A DNA stretch of 64,000 nt. Source: Apostichopus japonicus (Eukaryota > Echinodermata > Holothuroidea > Aspidochirotida > Stichopodidae). Where the stretch lies: assembly GCF_037975245.1 (NCBI RefSeq), contig NC_092582.1, positions 11,696,001-11,760,000 of the forward strand, given 5' to 3'. The position numbers were made by a program, and so were the translations under genes. The notes beneath the pieces were generated by a model that searched no databases, had not been told where the DNA came from, and saw only the letters and a list, made by a program, of their open reading frames with translations. Shown here one piece after another: positions 26,751-39,199 of the stretch (the first letter of the stretch is position 1; each line of letters starts with the position of its first letter).

Positions 26751-28918
26751 ATCAATCTGGACTTTGAAGTCGTCAAGCCAAAGTGTGGGGACAAATTGTT
26801 CCTGTTATGGACACCTGCACTCGCTAGGAACCTACTGCATTATGCTGACAAGCAAAATAATTGGTCTTGACACCTGGGGATTGATCAAGACAGCAGTCAA
26901 CTATCAGGTAACTAAGTTGCAATAACTTAACCCAGGTAAAATGCATGTGAACTGTTTTCATGTGACACTGCCAGTGATGTGTCACTGGGCCCCGGTTGAG
27001 CTTCACCTCAGTCAGGGGAAATAATGAAAATGGTGTGTATTTGGAGGAGGGGGTCAGTCAGGGGATTAAGGTGGCCAGTCAGATAACAGAATAGTGTCAA
27101 GTATTATGCCTGATTGCCATGTGTCAGTACACAGGTGTCTCAGGTCTGGCATGGGCACAACCCTGCACAGTCAACATAGATGACATCGGATTTGTTATAA
27201 GCTACAAATGTTTTCTATTCTCGCATCAGAATTCTGGTAATATTGTCTTGCTTCAGCGTCGAACATTCATTGGCCTGGCATCCACCCAACTTTGGATCAC
27301 AATCAGAGATGCTGTTGAGAAATTGGTGGATTTGTAGAGCCGTCAGAGATCCTATCCACACTATATAATGCATATTGTTCCACTGAAGGCCTTTTTTTTA
27401 ACTGATATATCATCATATATTACCACAAATGTGTTAGCTTATAACACGGGTATAATCAGTGCCTCAATGAGTGTTAAGTCTGTGAATCTTTCCCCAAGGT
27501 TCTTATTTTCCCTCTTTATAGATGATGAAGTATGCAACATTGCACTGCAGTGCATTCCATGCATTCTACCTGTTGGGTCACAGAAGGTGAAGGGCAAAGG
27601 AAAAGGGGCTACAATTGAAGATGCCCTAACTTCATTTGTGGATTTGCAAAAGGTGAGCTGAAAGCTAAATTTGAAGTAGAAAAAATTCCTTTTATTAGAT
27701 CATCGTCGGTTACAGGTTCATCTAGGAAAATTGACAGACGATACAATTATGGATGAAACAGGCAAAGAGCTTGCCTTCTCTTCTCGAGCATTGTACATCG
27801 ATTGGTGAGACAAGACATTCATAAATTACAATCCCACCCTGCTCCTAGAACCACCATTTTATGTTCCCATCTGAAAGACATGAACGATGCATTCAGCCAC
27901 TTTCCCAATGGGAATGGTGGAAGGGGACTATCAAAGCATCGGTCACTAATGCTCTGCAGCTCACCAGCCCCAGAAATTGTGAAAACATTACCCACTAGCA
28001 AGTTCTCACACAGACCACTGCACCAGGTTGCATTGTACAAACCCTAAACCAAATTTATTACAGGTAGAGTTGTAACAATGATTCCTCATTCCAGTATACA
28101 CATGATATATGAATACATATATGTATATAAATGTGAATGCAGAATATGTTGAGTGTGCAGTGGAAGAGTGTACAATCTCATTCACACCGATCGGATAGGA
28201 CATTGCGGTATTCCAGGCAGTATGGTGGGAAAGTATAATTGTCTTGTTAACTTTTGAACACTGTGTTAATCCATAATCAATTGTCTAGGGTTCCTCGATG
28301 AGCCTCAAATTAACTTACAGAGGCCCGACAATTCTTAATATCTGAACTAGTAAAAAAAAACTTGTTTTCGGTACAATGCATAAAATACCTGGCACCTCTA
28401 CAACCCTCTATGAAATTGTGGCACTATTCATCACTGAAGTTGTGAAATGCTAAATATTGCACATCCTTAATCAAAACAAAGATTGCTTCTATCGATACCC
28501 CACCTTCTGGGGAGTACTACAATATATGATCCTTTCTATATGGAAGGCAGTATTTGAATAAATCTAAGAAGTTTGCTTCCATAACTTTTCTTTTTCATTT
28601 CAGATTGGAACCAATTTTCTACACTACCTTGAAGGGGTGAAACAAAAGCAACCATTCGTTCTAACTATTGGAAGCAGCAGGGTTAGCCCGGAACAAACTT
28701 ACATAATCATACAGAGAGAAGCCATTCCACAGGAGTAGCTGCTTAATGCCATTGATTTATGTTTTAAGTGTTTTCATGTTTTTGATATGGATTATCAGTT
28801 GCAATCATACAACACCTGGCAGTTCCTCCAGACTGTTGTATACGACATTGATGTACCTGGGAAAATGTCATTATCAGTTGTGTCATTGAAGACATATTTG
28901 AAAATCAAAATGAAGTAG
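26751..28918 (+). pseudogene. Decayed multi-exon gene inside the TIR element
   Basis: Exon-like blocks with good splice signals: 26751-26907 (LDFEVVKPKCGDKLFLLW, later frame broken), 27522-27652 (DDEVCNIALQCIPCILP, GATIEDALTSFVDLQK), 27716-27804 (VHLGKLTDDTIMDETGKEL) and 28604-28918. The last encodes NFLHYLEGVK, QPFVLTIGSS, then LCFKCFHVFDMDY and NTWQFLQTVVYDIPGK-like sequence (actual VYDIDVPGK). It has an in-frame TAG at 28736-28738 and ends at TAG 28916-28918. From memory it resembles the C-terminal region of multicopy SAMD3-like uncharacterised proteins of fish and invertebrates; that link is unverified. The stop and frame breaks make it non-functional as it stands. Confidence 0.5.
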
Positions 28919-30308
28919 GGCTGAAAATTTTCATACCTGGGTCCCATATATATGCTTCAACAAGAACTTTCAACAAAGTTGAAACAATAGTCGCACAGTG
29001 CAACACTAGAATTAACTTGGCAATCGATTCAACTGTCCATTACAATTCCTTTTTACATTACAGTTGAAAGAATTTGGACACAATTTTGTTAAATGCCGAG
29101 CAACCTTTATGATCATCTGAAGTTGTGTGATTTTAGTTGAAATCTCAACTGTTAGTTGAATCACGTTTATGGGACCTAGGCATACTTGCCTCATATACAA
29201 AGCAAAGATATGTTTGTATTCTAAGAATTGGCAAAACGTTTTCAGCCTGTATGATCATATTTGTTTTCATCTCATAAATTCCAGTTCCAAAGTTGCAGCT
29301 CACAAATTTTTTTGCTGTCATGAAATTTAAGAAGGAAATTATATGGATTGTCCAGTCCCAGTTATCTGCTCTAAATAAATTTCTTGGACTATTTTCAATT
29401 GAACGGCTCTTGGAATGCAGAAATCTGCGTATCCATTCTACACATATTTACATATACAATATTTACCTGTGCTGGGTTATGTACAACAGAAGTATAAATA
29501 TTACACATAATATTTGGACTCATTACTTATAGGCTTGCCGCCGTTTAATGAAATCCATGGATAAGTGTTAAAGGGGGGGGGGAGGGGAATCTTTCTTTAC
29601 GAGGCCTAATTTAGTGAACATTTTCAAGCCTGACCATCCATCACCCCATCTTTTAAAAATTTGGCAACCATGTTTTGATTGTCATTTTCTTCTTTTGTTA
29701 TTACATCTTAAGTAAGGCAAATACCTCCCCATGCGAGCTAGTCTATGCTTTAGCTGATAACTATCACTATGAAGACACACACACATGTCTAGCTAGAAAG
29801 TATTCGTTCATACATTCAGCAAATTGTATTTTATCCATTCAAGTCTAATAAAATGTTGAAATTGTTTATGTAAAAATTGCAATGGGGTAAAAAAATATAT
29901 TAAATCATTGGTAATGCTACAAACAATTCCTTCCTTTAGATCTTGTACTATGGTACCATGTTAATGAAACATTCAGTTTTGTTGCAATTTTACATTTCAG
30001 TTCACTTTCTTTGAAGGAGTTATATCAATAAATTGCTCTGTCAAATGAATCCTTTTGTATTTATGTATTTTTTCCTATAAGAGTCAAGCTGACCCAAATT
30101 TGGTTGATTTTCCATCATAACCCTTGCCTGGGTCAATATTTACCAATATTTCTGGGTCAAATTTTCAACCCATAAATTGGGTCACTTATTCTGACCTTAT
30201 TTTCTGGGTCAGTTTGACCCAAATGTGTTAGGTTCCCTCCTGACTTTCATTTGGGTCAAAAAGTGACCCAATTTGGGTCAATTTTAACCCAAGTGTTTTT
30301 AGAGTGTA

Positions 30309-30530
30309 CCATCAACTTTAAACGACACATTTTAATTTACTTTGACTGTTTAAAATCACTTGTCTCAAAACTCTTCCACAATTCAAGCACTTTAAATACA
30401 TCAGAATCATAAATGTCCACAAAAATCGGGCTCATTAAGTAAACAATTGGTATTAATGTAATCCAAACTTTAGTCGTAAATAACAATGACGCATGCGTAG
30501 ATTGAAAACACGACTAGTATAAGTTGTATA
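30309..30530 (+). repeat. Duplicated upstream block, copy 2, right half
   Basis: It continues the block interrupted by the TIR element and matches 13590-13800 in order (TTTAAAATCACTTGTCTC, AAATGTCCACA, AAACAATTGGT, ACGCATGCG). No exon 1 follows it, unlike copy 1, which precedes gene 3. Confidence 0.6.
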
Positions 30531-31942
30531 CATTCTTGCTAAGATCGTCTGAATTATCATCATGCCTGAGCATAAAACACGGACGTTTGACAGTTTGAGC
30601 GTTTATACATATTTACTCTAAAGGTGTCCTAGTTTCATTGTCATTTAAATTACAGGATGTGACGTCAGCCTATATCAGCTCTGAACTGAAATTAGATACT
30701 GAAGTTACAGCATACATTGTTGGTAATTTGTTGACAAAGTCACACTGAAAAAATGTGTCGGGACTCTGTAAACATTTTAGTCTAGGTAAAACCTTATATT
30801 AACCTCTCCTTTCCTCTGGACCGATTTTGCAATAACATAAAAGGTATAAAAAATAAAAATTCCTGCCCACCACACACCTCTTGTAAAACTAAACGGCGAA
30901 CTTGTTGAGTGCGTTCAAGTCTCAATGTGTTTTTGCCAAATTTTATCTTCGACCTTTCCAGCTTACTGCCCTAAAAGCCCAGTGAAAATAACACCGTTCT
31001 ATGCAATTTTTTTTATTTACAATCATTTTTTTATTGAGTTATCTGTACTTAAACATTTTGAGCTGAATAAAATTCACCAGATTTTCCGTAGATTCTACAA
31101 ACTTCAATCAAAATTTGCAAGCCCCGCCCAACAGATCATGTGCCAATCAAATATCTCTGCTTTGCCTGTGTTAGGTAGATTCTCTTGAACAGTCTACCAA
31201 CTAAGTATTCAATCCTTAGTTGGTGGCGATCGATAAATATCCATGTCTTTGCTGGAGTGCTGCAGTTATAACAGCCACAGTAGGTCTATTTTGCACATTG
31301 TGTATAGTGAAGAACGGATGACATCAACATTTTATTTGATACAAACCAGAAAGAGGCAGTTAAGGCATTTTGAGAGAAATTATGACTTTGTTATGTTTAT
31401 ATAGTAACAAATGAACAGCATTAACTTGACAGAGAAGTTATGAAGAAACAAGAAATGGTTTTATATATGGATACGTCATCATCTCGGTGGGGGGGGGGGG
31501 CGGGAGGGGGGTAGAAGATAGCTCAGTTGGTAAAACACAGGACCTGATACTCAGCCTGGTGCTTTTGAACGAGCAAAACAGTCCTTTGCTCTCGCTCTTT
31601 ATAAGGTTTTACATAATTTCCCAGCTAGTTAATTTCTCGTTGTTCATTCTTACGACATATATTTCTTGGTACCTTTAAGAATTAAGGAATCAATCACACG
31701 TTAACAATGTAGCAATGAATTATGCCTACAGAGTTTACGTACACAGGCCCATAGATGACTATATTCAAAGTTCATCACTTTATAAATAAAGCACTCATCT
31801 TTCCTGTCTCACGAGATATTAGAGCAACACGGATATGTAACTTTGTGTAAAATGTTGGGTAGTCTAATAGTGCATTCAAGAGATCAAACCTATTGCATAG
31901 TTGAAGCCACGTCACAATGGTGACAACTGCATTATTATAATT
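30531..31942. other. Intergenic, no gene recognised
   Basis: AT-rich. It includes a G-run (31488-31511) followed by a tRNA-like fragment (31515-31575). No family exon is present on either strand. Confidence 0.55.
31515..31575 (+). repeat. Possible tRNA-derived SINE fragment
   Basis: GATAGCTCAGTTGGTAAAAC resembles a tRNA A-box region, and TTTTGAACGAGC could be a degraded B-box. It is too short and diverged to be a functional tRNA gene. Confidence 0.35.
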
Positions 31943-32458
31943 TACGGAAGCGTAGAAAGGACATGTAAAGTGACGTTTTTGATGAGCTGCAACAATTTGT
32001 CAATATGACAAGAAGTTAAAAATTGACATTTTGACGACATCATACCAAATCGTCTAAATGTCAAACATCTGAAAATTGACGTATTGCGTTAAAAATTGTT
32101 TTGTCGAGATGCGTCCCTTCAAAACGTCTAATGTAAGATATGATTCATTTTGACGAATAAATAACTCATCAAAAGGTCAATTGACATGTCCCTTTTACGC
32201 TTCCGTAATATTGAGATATCCTCCATTTTGACGAGTTGATGCATCTCGACCATGATCTCGACAAAATTTCAATTTTCAGATTTTTTTGTCACTTTGATGA
32301 TTTGGTCTTGTGTAGTCAAAACGTCAATTTACAGATATTTGTCACTTCGATGAGTTCAAGCCTCACTCCAAAATTTAAATTTTCTGATTTTTGTAATTTT
32401 GCCGAATCGTTGCAGCTCATCAAAACATCCGTTGACATGTCCCGTCTATGCTTCCGTA
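31943..32458. mobile_element. Compound MITE with TACGGAAGC termini
   Basis: It starts TACGGAAGCGTAGAAAGGAC and carries inverted ends at 32207 (ACGCTTCCGTA) and again at 32458 (ATGCTTCCGTA). That gives a 265-bp unit plus a second unit sharing the end. Internal sequence repeats ACGTCAA, TTTCAGATTTTTGTCA and GACGAGTTGATGCATCTCG motifs in both orientations. No coding is seen. Confidence 0.75.
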
Positions 32459-32866
32459 GGAATTACTGGGAAATGACAATCCTTCGTGAAAGGTGACACG
32501 TATGAATGTACTATGTTCTCTAGCAAGTTGCATTGCCAAGTTGATGTTTCAAGTACGTAAACAGTTACGTAGTAAGAAGTAAACGACATATACAAGTATA
32601 GCGCCACTTTATATAATCCTCTTGCGTGGTTGTAACCATGGAGCAAATACCGAAATAGCTCCATGTTGTAACATACCGTTGGTTAAAGTTGCTTCGCATT
32701 TTAACTCCGTTGACCATATGACCTTTCAGTTTGCTGTCTGGACTAAAGATTTTAAGCATTTGCATAATTAACACTTTGCCCTTGAATGAATTATTTGAAG
32801 TTTTGATAGGTGAAACTAATTAATACGCCAGTCATATGTAGAATGACATACGAATGGGATTGGGAA

Positions 32867-32998
32867 AGGGGTATGGATTGGTGTGGGAGAAAGAGGTACG
32901 GATGGGTGTGGGGGATAGAGGTACGGATATGTGTGATGGAAAGGGGTACGGATGTGTGTGGTGGAAAGGTGTGTGTGGGGGAAAGGGGTACTGATGTG
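32867..32998 (+). repeat. GT/GGGG-rich minisatellite, left part
   Basis: Imperfect units of the type GTGTGGGGGAAAGGGGTACG then GATGTGTGTG. The array is cut by the insertion at 32999 and continues at 34070-34130. Confidence 0.7.
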
Positions 32999-34069
32999 CG
33001 GGCGCGGCGGAACGGAAAAATTATTGGGGGGGCTAATGCGTGGAGACTATCTAAGCGGAGCGCCACCATCGGTTGGCGCGGAGCGTACAAGAAAATTTTG
33101 GGTTTTTTCAAAGCCCCAGATGGCCGGAAACGGCACTTCCCGAGTGTTTTATGCTGCGAATACCTAGCCCTAAAATATGGGTCTCAAGCCTGCAATTTCT
33201 CAGATTGCACGTAAAAAAGTCTGTAAAAACATTTTAATTTGTATATTCGATGGTGTTTTAAGAGAGTAGCTATTACTCGCAGTGTACTCGCAAAGATGTT
33301 TTGAGTGTAGTAAGGGCAGTGGCGGAGCTAGGGGTATTGGTCAGGGGGCAGGAATGGTCTGTAGGGGCCCTTTCGACACTATCTAAGCGGAGCGCCACCA
33401 CAGGTTGGCGCGGAGCGTACAGAAAATTTTTGAGTAAAGATACTCCCTAGATTGCAGGAAATGACCCTTGTTAATTTGCAGATAAACGGAGAAGAAATAG
33501 GTTTCGTCGCCATTTTGTCGGAAAATTACACCAACAGAATATGACAAATGTCAATAGGTATATGAGAGCGCAATAATATAGTCAATAATCGCGAATAAGT
33601 GAAAAGCAGTGAAAAGCTGAAAAGGGCGCCAGCAGTCCATTTGAGTCCGTCAGGGGGGGGGGGCATCCGCCCCCGACTGTATATATGGACGCTCCGCCAC
33701 TACGTAAGGGGATGTTGGAGAACTGGCTGAAATGAGGCAAGTCATTGGCCTAAGACGAAGTTGTGTTACGCTTACCGGTACTCACACTCACTGCTTCCAC
33801 TTTTCACGGGGCGTGAAGACGCGGTTGGGGTGACAATGTGGTCTATAGCCAGGGGACGGGCTGAGGGTCCCCAGCAATTACTTAAATTATTACACCTATA
33901 AAGTATACGTGTGCATCGGACAGATCGACAAGTATGCATTGAAAAATGGGCAGATGCACGTTTCGGGGCCTTGGTAAATATTGGGGGGGCTTATCATGCA
34001 TTTGCCCCCTCAACTTTTTCATTGGGGGGGGCTGAGCCCCCCCAAGCCCCCCCGGTTCCGCCGCCACTG
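32999..34069. mobile_element. hAT-like non-autonomous element with 8-bp target duplication
   Basis: The left end CGGGCGCGGCGGAACGG and the right end CCGGTTCCGCCGCCACTG are imperfect inverted repeats. An exact 8-bp CTGATGTG flanks both sides (32991-32998 and 34070-34077). The GGGGGGGCTGAGCCCCCCC palindrome near the right end is typical of dispersed repeats in marine invertebrates. There is no coding capacity. A second element is nested inside. Confidence 0.7.
33317..33702. mobile_element. Nested hAT-like element with near-perfect 8-bp target duplication
   Basis: Termini CAGTGGCGGAGC and GCTCCGCCACTA are inverted repeats of the hAT type. Flanks are AGTAAGGG (33309-33316) and CGTAAGGG (33703-33710), matching at 7 of 8 bases. 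It shares the segment CTATCTAAGCGGAGCGCCAC (33379 onward) with its host element (33046 onward), so both belong to one family. Confidence 0.72.
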
Positions 34070-34133
34070 CTGATGTGTGTGTGGGGGGGAAGGGGTACTG
34101 ATGTGTGTGGGGGGAGAGGGGAGGGGTTATATG
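34070..34133 (+). repeat. GT/GGGG-rich minisatellite, right part
   Basis: It resumes the CTGATGTGTGTGGGGGGAAG unit pattern interrupted by the hAT-like insertion. Confidence 0.7.
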
Positions 34134-36303
34134 AATGAGTTTCATCCCTTTATTGACTGACTGACTCAGATCAGTAATAGCATGATATATAGATTTGAAG
34201 ATTTATGATCTTGCAGTTCTACATATGTTATTGCACCTAGCTTCAAGGAGTTACTGTACCAGGATGTGGGCGAATCGTTTTGAAAAACAAATAAACAAAT
34301 ACACCTGTCCAGAGGTTTAATGACAAAGATACTGTAGAGTGTGCTGTTCAAAAGCCGAATGAGCGTGGGGAAATGGGTGCTGGTGTGTGTGTGTGGGGGG
34401 GGGGGGGTAGTAGTTCCATTGAGCTTTTAAGACTGGTCATGGCTCAATGAAATAATTGTCCTATTGTTGTCGTACAGTGTGCACTTAATAAGCCAACTAA
34501 GGCAAACTTTTGAAGGCTTTTTCACTTTTATGTTATAGTAGGAAGTCCCATTTCTCGTATGATATATATACTTTGAATCCAACGTTCTTTTTGACAAAAG
34601 TTACTTTTAGTGGAAATTCAGTATATTAGAAGAGTTTTGTTCTTTTCTAACTTCGATATGACACGATAAGGCAACTACGTTCGCCCCTCACATCATAATA
34701 TTTACAGATAACAGAGAGATAACATACTAACTTTCATAATACTTTTATATTCTGTCTTGAAATTTCGTCTTTGTTGACATTTTTAAAGAGCCACAAATTT
34801 GTAATGATATTCTTACTCTGGTTGTATTTATAATACCCATTTTATATTCATGTTACAATTACATGTAATTTCAAGCACATGGTTTCAGAGATTAATTAAA
34901 TTTGAGTTCCATAGTTCCTTACATAGACTTTTAAAAAACTTTCATTGCCATATTATCATATATTATAACATATCTTGTAAATTAAATAACATTAAAGTCA
35001 ATATCGCAACATTATCGTTATTAATGATTCAAATTCACAATTGAAACTTTCAAATCGAATGAAATCGAATCATTGGCAGCTTTGAAGAAATAATATGAGA
35101 AACAATCAAAACAGAAACCCTGACTATAATATTGTTACTGAAAAAATATGCCTTCTCACGGGAGGTAGGTAGGATAAAGTGACTAGTGAAGAAGAATGAA
35201 GGGGAAAAAAGCGGAAAAGCTTAAACAGGTCACAATTTCATTTTTATAATCTTCACTTTTGGAGGCTTAATGGCATCAGATGATTCACAGACCGTGAATG
35301 CAGTTCGAATTTGAAAATTTATTTTCATATTGAGGCGTGATTTTAAAGCAGTAGTTTGTTCGTTTGCTTTTCGCGAGTTCTTTTCGTAAATTTGTATCTC
35401 AGATGTCTTATTGGAGATCAAAACTTGAGAAATTGTAAGAATCCACGCACTTTTTATTTCTCCCACTCGCTGCATGAGTTAAGATAACTTAGGTAATGAA
35501 GTACCAACTGCTTGGAATAGATGAATATTTTGTTCATGAATTTTCATGAAAAGACAATACAATTCTGTGCGTAATACTTTCAATGTTATCTGTATATTCT
35601 TTATATGATTCTTCAACCCATTCATGTAACGTGAATAGTTAATACCGAAATATTAAAGTATTAGCTTACCAATTAACCAGGAGTATATAACATTACAACA
35701 CATGTTAAACCATGAACGGTTACAACTATCAGCATATACTGTTGGAAACCAGTATTAACGGAAAGTACGTTACACAAAACTGAGCCCACCTACCCCCACC
35801 CACCTTACATCAGTAATTTACCTAAACATGTTAGAGAATCACATGGTAGTCAGTAGCAACCGAGGATCGTACGTTAGAAACACCTGTTTAGATATTATAA
35901 CACATATAATGCAGTCTTAGAGGATTACTGTAGGTACAAACTTAATCTTGATATGTTGTGGACCGTTGGAAACAACTGCTTTCATTCCAGTTGGTATTGT
36001 TGAAGAAATATCCAGCAATTTCAGCCTCCGTAACTTTAAATTTAATAATAAAGATTAACATATTTTTCTATATTTAAATCAAATATTGTACTGATTGGAT
36101 TTCTCTTTACCACAATTCAGATGTTCCTAGGGTAGAGAGTGGGTGGGTATTGAATTGTGATAATACAGTTGTTGGCTATCTATTTCAATTTCAAGGCATT
36201 TACATTTACATTACATTCCTCAAGGAGGAGTTGATACAACCCAAAGTGAGATCAGAATGTTGAACTGAGTAAACTTCCCCTTCAATCATCCGGGATCAAT
36301 ATA
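34134..36303. other. Intergenic, no gene recognised
   Basis: AT-rich, with a GT/G run at 34382-34408. Small open frames (34850-35044 plus, 35230-35475 minus) have no recognisable domain or splice context, and I do not call them. Confidence 0.55.
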
Positions 36304-39100
36304 TTAAGGCATTGCTAATGGAACGCTGAGAAGATGAGATATGTCAGAGAAATACCAGCCCAAGATTTTACAGAAGGATTTGCATTTCTTAGAGCGCTGG
36401 TATTCACAGCTTTCTGGATCCAGAAACAACTTGCAGAGACTAGGATCCTCGACGTGTGGATAAGGCTTTCTGGAAAACAAAAGACACAAAAATAAGAAGA
36501 ACAGAAAGATAGTTAAATTGATTTCAATCAATTACCCCAATGCATTTAATCCATTTTGACCTTCCACCGGCACTTGTCTTTAAAATAAGTCACCCAAGAT
36601 AAAGCATTGGTACGAGAACCATACATTGTAAGCAACTTGAATCACTCTTTCATTTTTCTATTTGGTTTTCATTCATTGATTTATTTCCAGTAAGTAGAAA
36701 ATTTGACAGAACTATAATAGAGACTAGTGTGTACATATGCAAGTGGTATTTACATGTTTACATGCTATTGTTATCTTATTGTACATTTATTGCTTGGAAA
36801 AGGAGAATACATAAGTGTAAATACTTATTAAATCGTTTTCCCTACCTATCTCTCAATATTTCTCAAGATATGACTATAAAGACGTTAAGACAATGTAAAC
36901 AACAAAATGAGAACAATGGGAAAAGAAAGAAGACATGAAAATAGGCATTAATACACATACATACACTTCATTAGTTTTACAGTTACTTACTGAATGGATC
37001 TTAATTTGAATCCATCTGAGATTCCAATAAAAATAAAAAAAAAAATTGTACTTTTTTTTAAAATGAACTATTGAGTTACAATATTTAATATCATCATCAA
37101 ATGAATTCCAAAGTTTGACCTCTGAAGTAGAAATTCAAATTTGTTTTTTTTTCTTGTTCTTACATATTTTTGTTAAAATTATTTATATGTTTTGTATTAC
37201 ATCTACCATCTGATGCTAAAGAGAGTTTGGAAGGTGGCAATTACATGTGATAAGCTTTACTCATCCTGTGCTGAGCTGAATTATTTGAGAGAATCTTAAC
37301 ATTGTTAACTTAAAAAAAGTTCATGCGTATGAGTTTGAAAGTGTTCATTACATATCATACTTTGCTTTAAAATCAAAGGAGAAAGATTAGACTTGTATTT
37401 CCCCATACTTCAGCCCATATATTGCGATATGGAAGGAAAATTGCACAGAATAAAATATAAAGTGCGTCACTGTTTAAAACATGGCTCGCATTATGTAAAA
37501 TTACGATACTTTTAGGATGTTTGTTTGATAAATTCTTAAAGTGTTCTTTCCAGTTCAGTTTATGATCCATAAGTACACCAATAAACTTCGTCACATAAAT
37601 TGACTTCAATTAGTAACGTCCAGATCAATATTAAAACAGCGCTTGGAAAATAGCATGCAACTTGTTTTGCTAACATTGAGTAATAACTTGTTAATTGCGA
37701 ACCATACATTAAGTTTTGAAGTTCATTGCTTATAATTCTAGAACTCGATGTCAATATGTGAGCAAAAAAATCATAGTCTTAAGTAATATTAGTAACTGGA
37801 AGATGTACTCACTCTCGGCAACAAGTGACTCCATGGTTGTCGTTACAAAAACAGAAAATACATCCAGGAGCACCTACGTAGTCCAGTATTGCACCCGGAA
37901 TTGAACATACAAGTGTACCTGGCAAATGAACGAAGACGGTAAAGGAACATTAATAGTTGAAATTCTTCCATCTGTTAACAAATTTAACCCCTTCGATACT
38001 CCACCCGCCGCAACCTCTATCGTCTGAAAATATATTAAAGCCTAATTTAATTTTAATCGTGAAGTTTAAATTTTGAAACAAAAGACGTAAACGTATATTT
38101 GCGTTTCTGGCGACCAATCTTTCTTCCAATGGTTATAACGTCAACTCTCGTTGTGAATAGTTGAGCATAGAAAAATTTACCACTGGGCTCTCCACCCCTG
38201 CAATACTGATAGAGAATTAACTATCCATGCATCCTCTTTTTTCTTTAAATTATTTAAAGGTCATTATGAAATTAGGAAAAGTGAAACAAACTTTTTAAGT
38301 AATCAGGGTTGAACAAGACAAACAAACTACTATGTTTTCTGTTTAGTGCTTTGATATGTGCTTCTGGTTTCCTTATTTTAAAAGTAAAGAAGATGTTTTA
38401 AAACAACAAAATGCATGATCTACATGGAACAAATTTAAACTGCCATCTTACAGTTAATTAACCAATCAGATCCACTTCACAACAAATGAGCGTGAATAGA
38501 TATATATCTAGTATCCTTATATGTATATACTTATATCCTTCCTTCTTAGATTACTTGACTTGCAGACTGTATACTGGTTACGCCAAGGTCGTATAACTGT
38601 ACAGGTTATCAGCCCATTCTTTGTTCATAGCCTACCCATCGCGATGTAGAGAAGTGTGGGGGGGGGGGGGTCACTTGAACGTTAAACATTATCTCTTGTA
38701 AGAAGGACGAAACTTCGAACACGCAATGTACATTCTACATATACTATAAACCAATTGTAAATAGACAGGTTTGAGGAGCCCTATATCGCTGTTAACAGAC
38801 AAGAGTAGACCTTCACTGGACTATAAGTAATTAATTTTAATTAATCAAAGGGGAGCCAATGTTACATTATTCATTGTTTCTGTTGTAATATGAATTAATA
38901 ATTATCGAGACAATTTGAACCGAAAAAATTCGTTTTAAAACTCTGGCATACGATTGATAAACCGAGATAATCCCTAACCCTTTGATAATTAATAATACAA
39001 CAGGAATACAATACAGATCTATGGTTTTGTAACTATATCCAAAATAATTGCCCAAAGTTTAGCATCGAAGCGGACCAGGATGGGAGAACTTATGAATATT

Positions 39101-39135
<35 letters not shown>

Positions 39136-39166
39136 TATATATATATCTATATAGATATAAATATAC

Positions 39167-39199
<33 letters not shown>

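Larger units (their letters stand above)
24483..30306 (+). mobile_element. 5.8-kb DNA transposon-like element with TIRs and TA target duplication
   Basis: The left end is CACTCTTAAAACACCTGGGT. The right end, read in reverse complement, is CACTCTAAAAACACTTGGGT. TA flanks both sides (24481-24482, 30307-30308). Subterminal regions carry repeated GACCCAAATTGGGTC motifs, densest at 30080-30290. The interior includes a TAGGCCTA-rich segment (25000-26100) and remnants of a multi-exon plus-strand gene (26751-28918). The host block at 13450-13800 shows the pre-insertion state. The superfamily is not assigned; the CACT terminus and TA duplication alone are not decisive. Confidence 0.75.

Noticed and set aside
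31488-31511. Long G or C runs (also near 34390, 38658, 51452, 53229, 53860, 62200) as regulatory G-quadruplex sites
   Set aside because: They are scattered simple homopolymer runs without consistent position relative to the genes, probably low-complexity sequence.
32810-33214. Plus-strand open frame of about 134 residues
   Set aside because: It crosses the boundary between a GT/G minisatellite and a hAT-like insertion, so it cannot be an ancestral coding unit.
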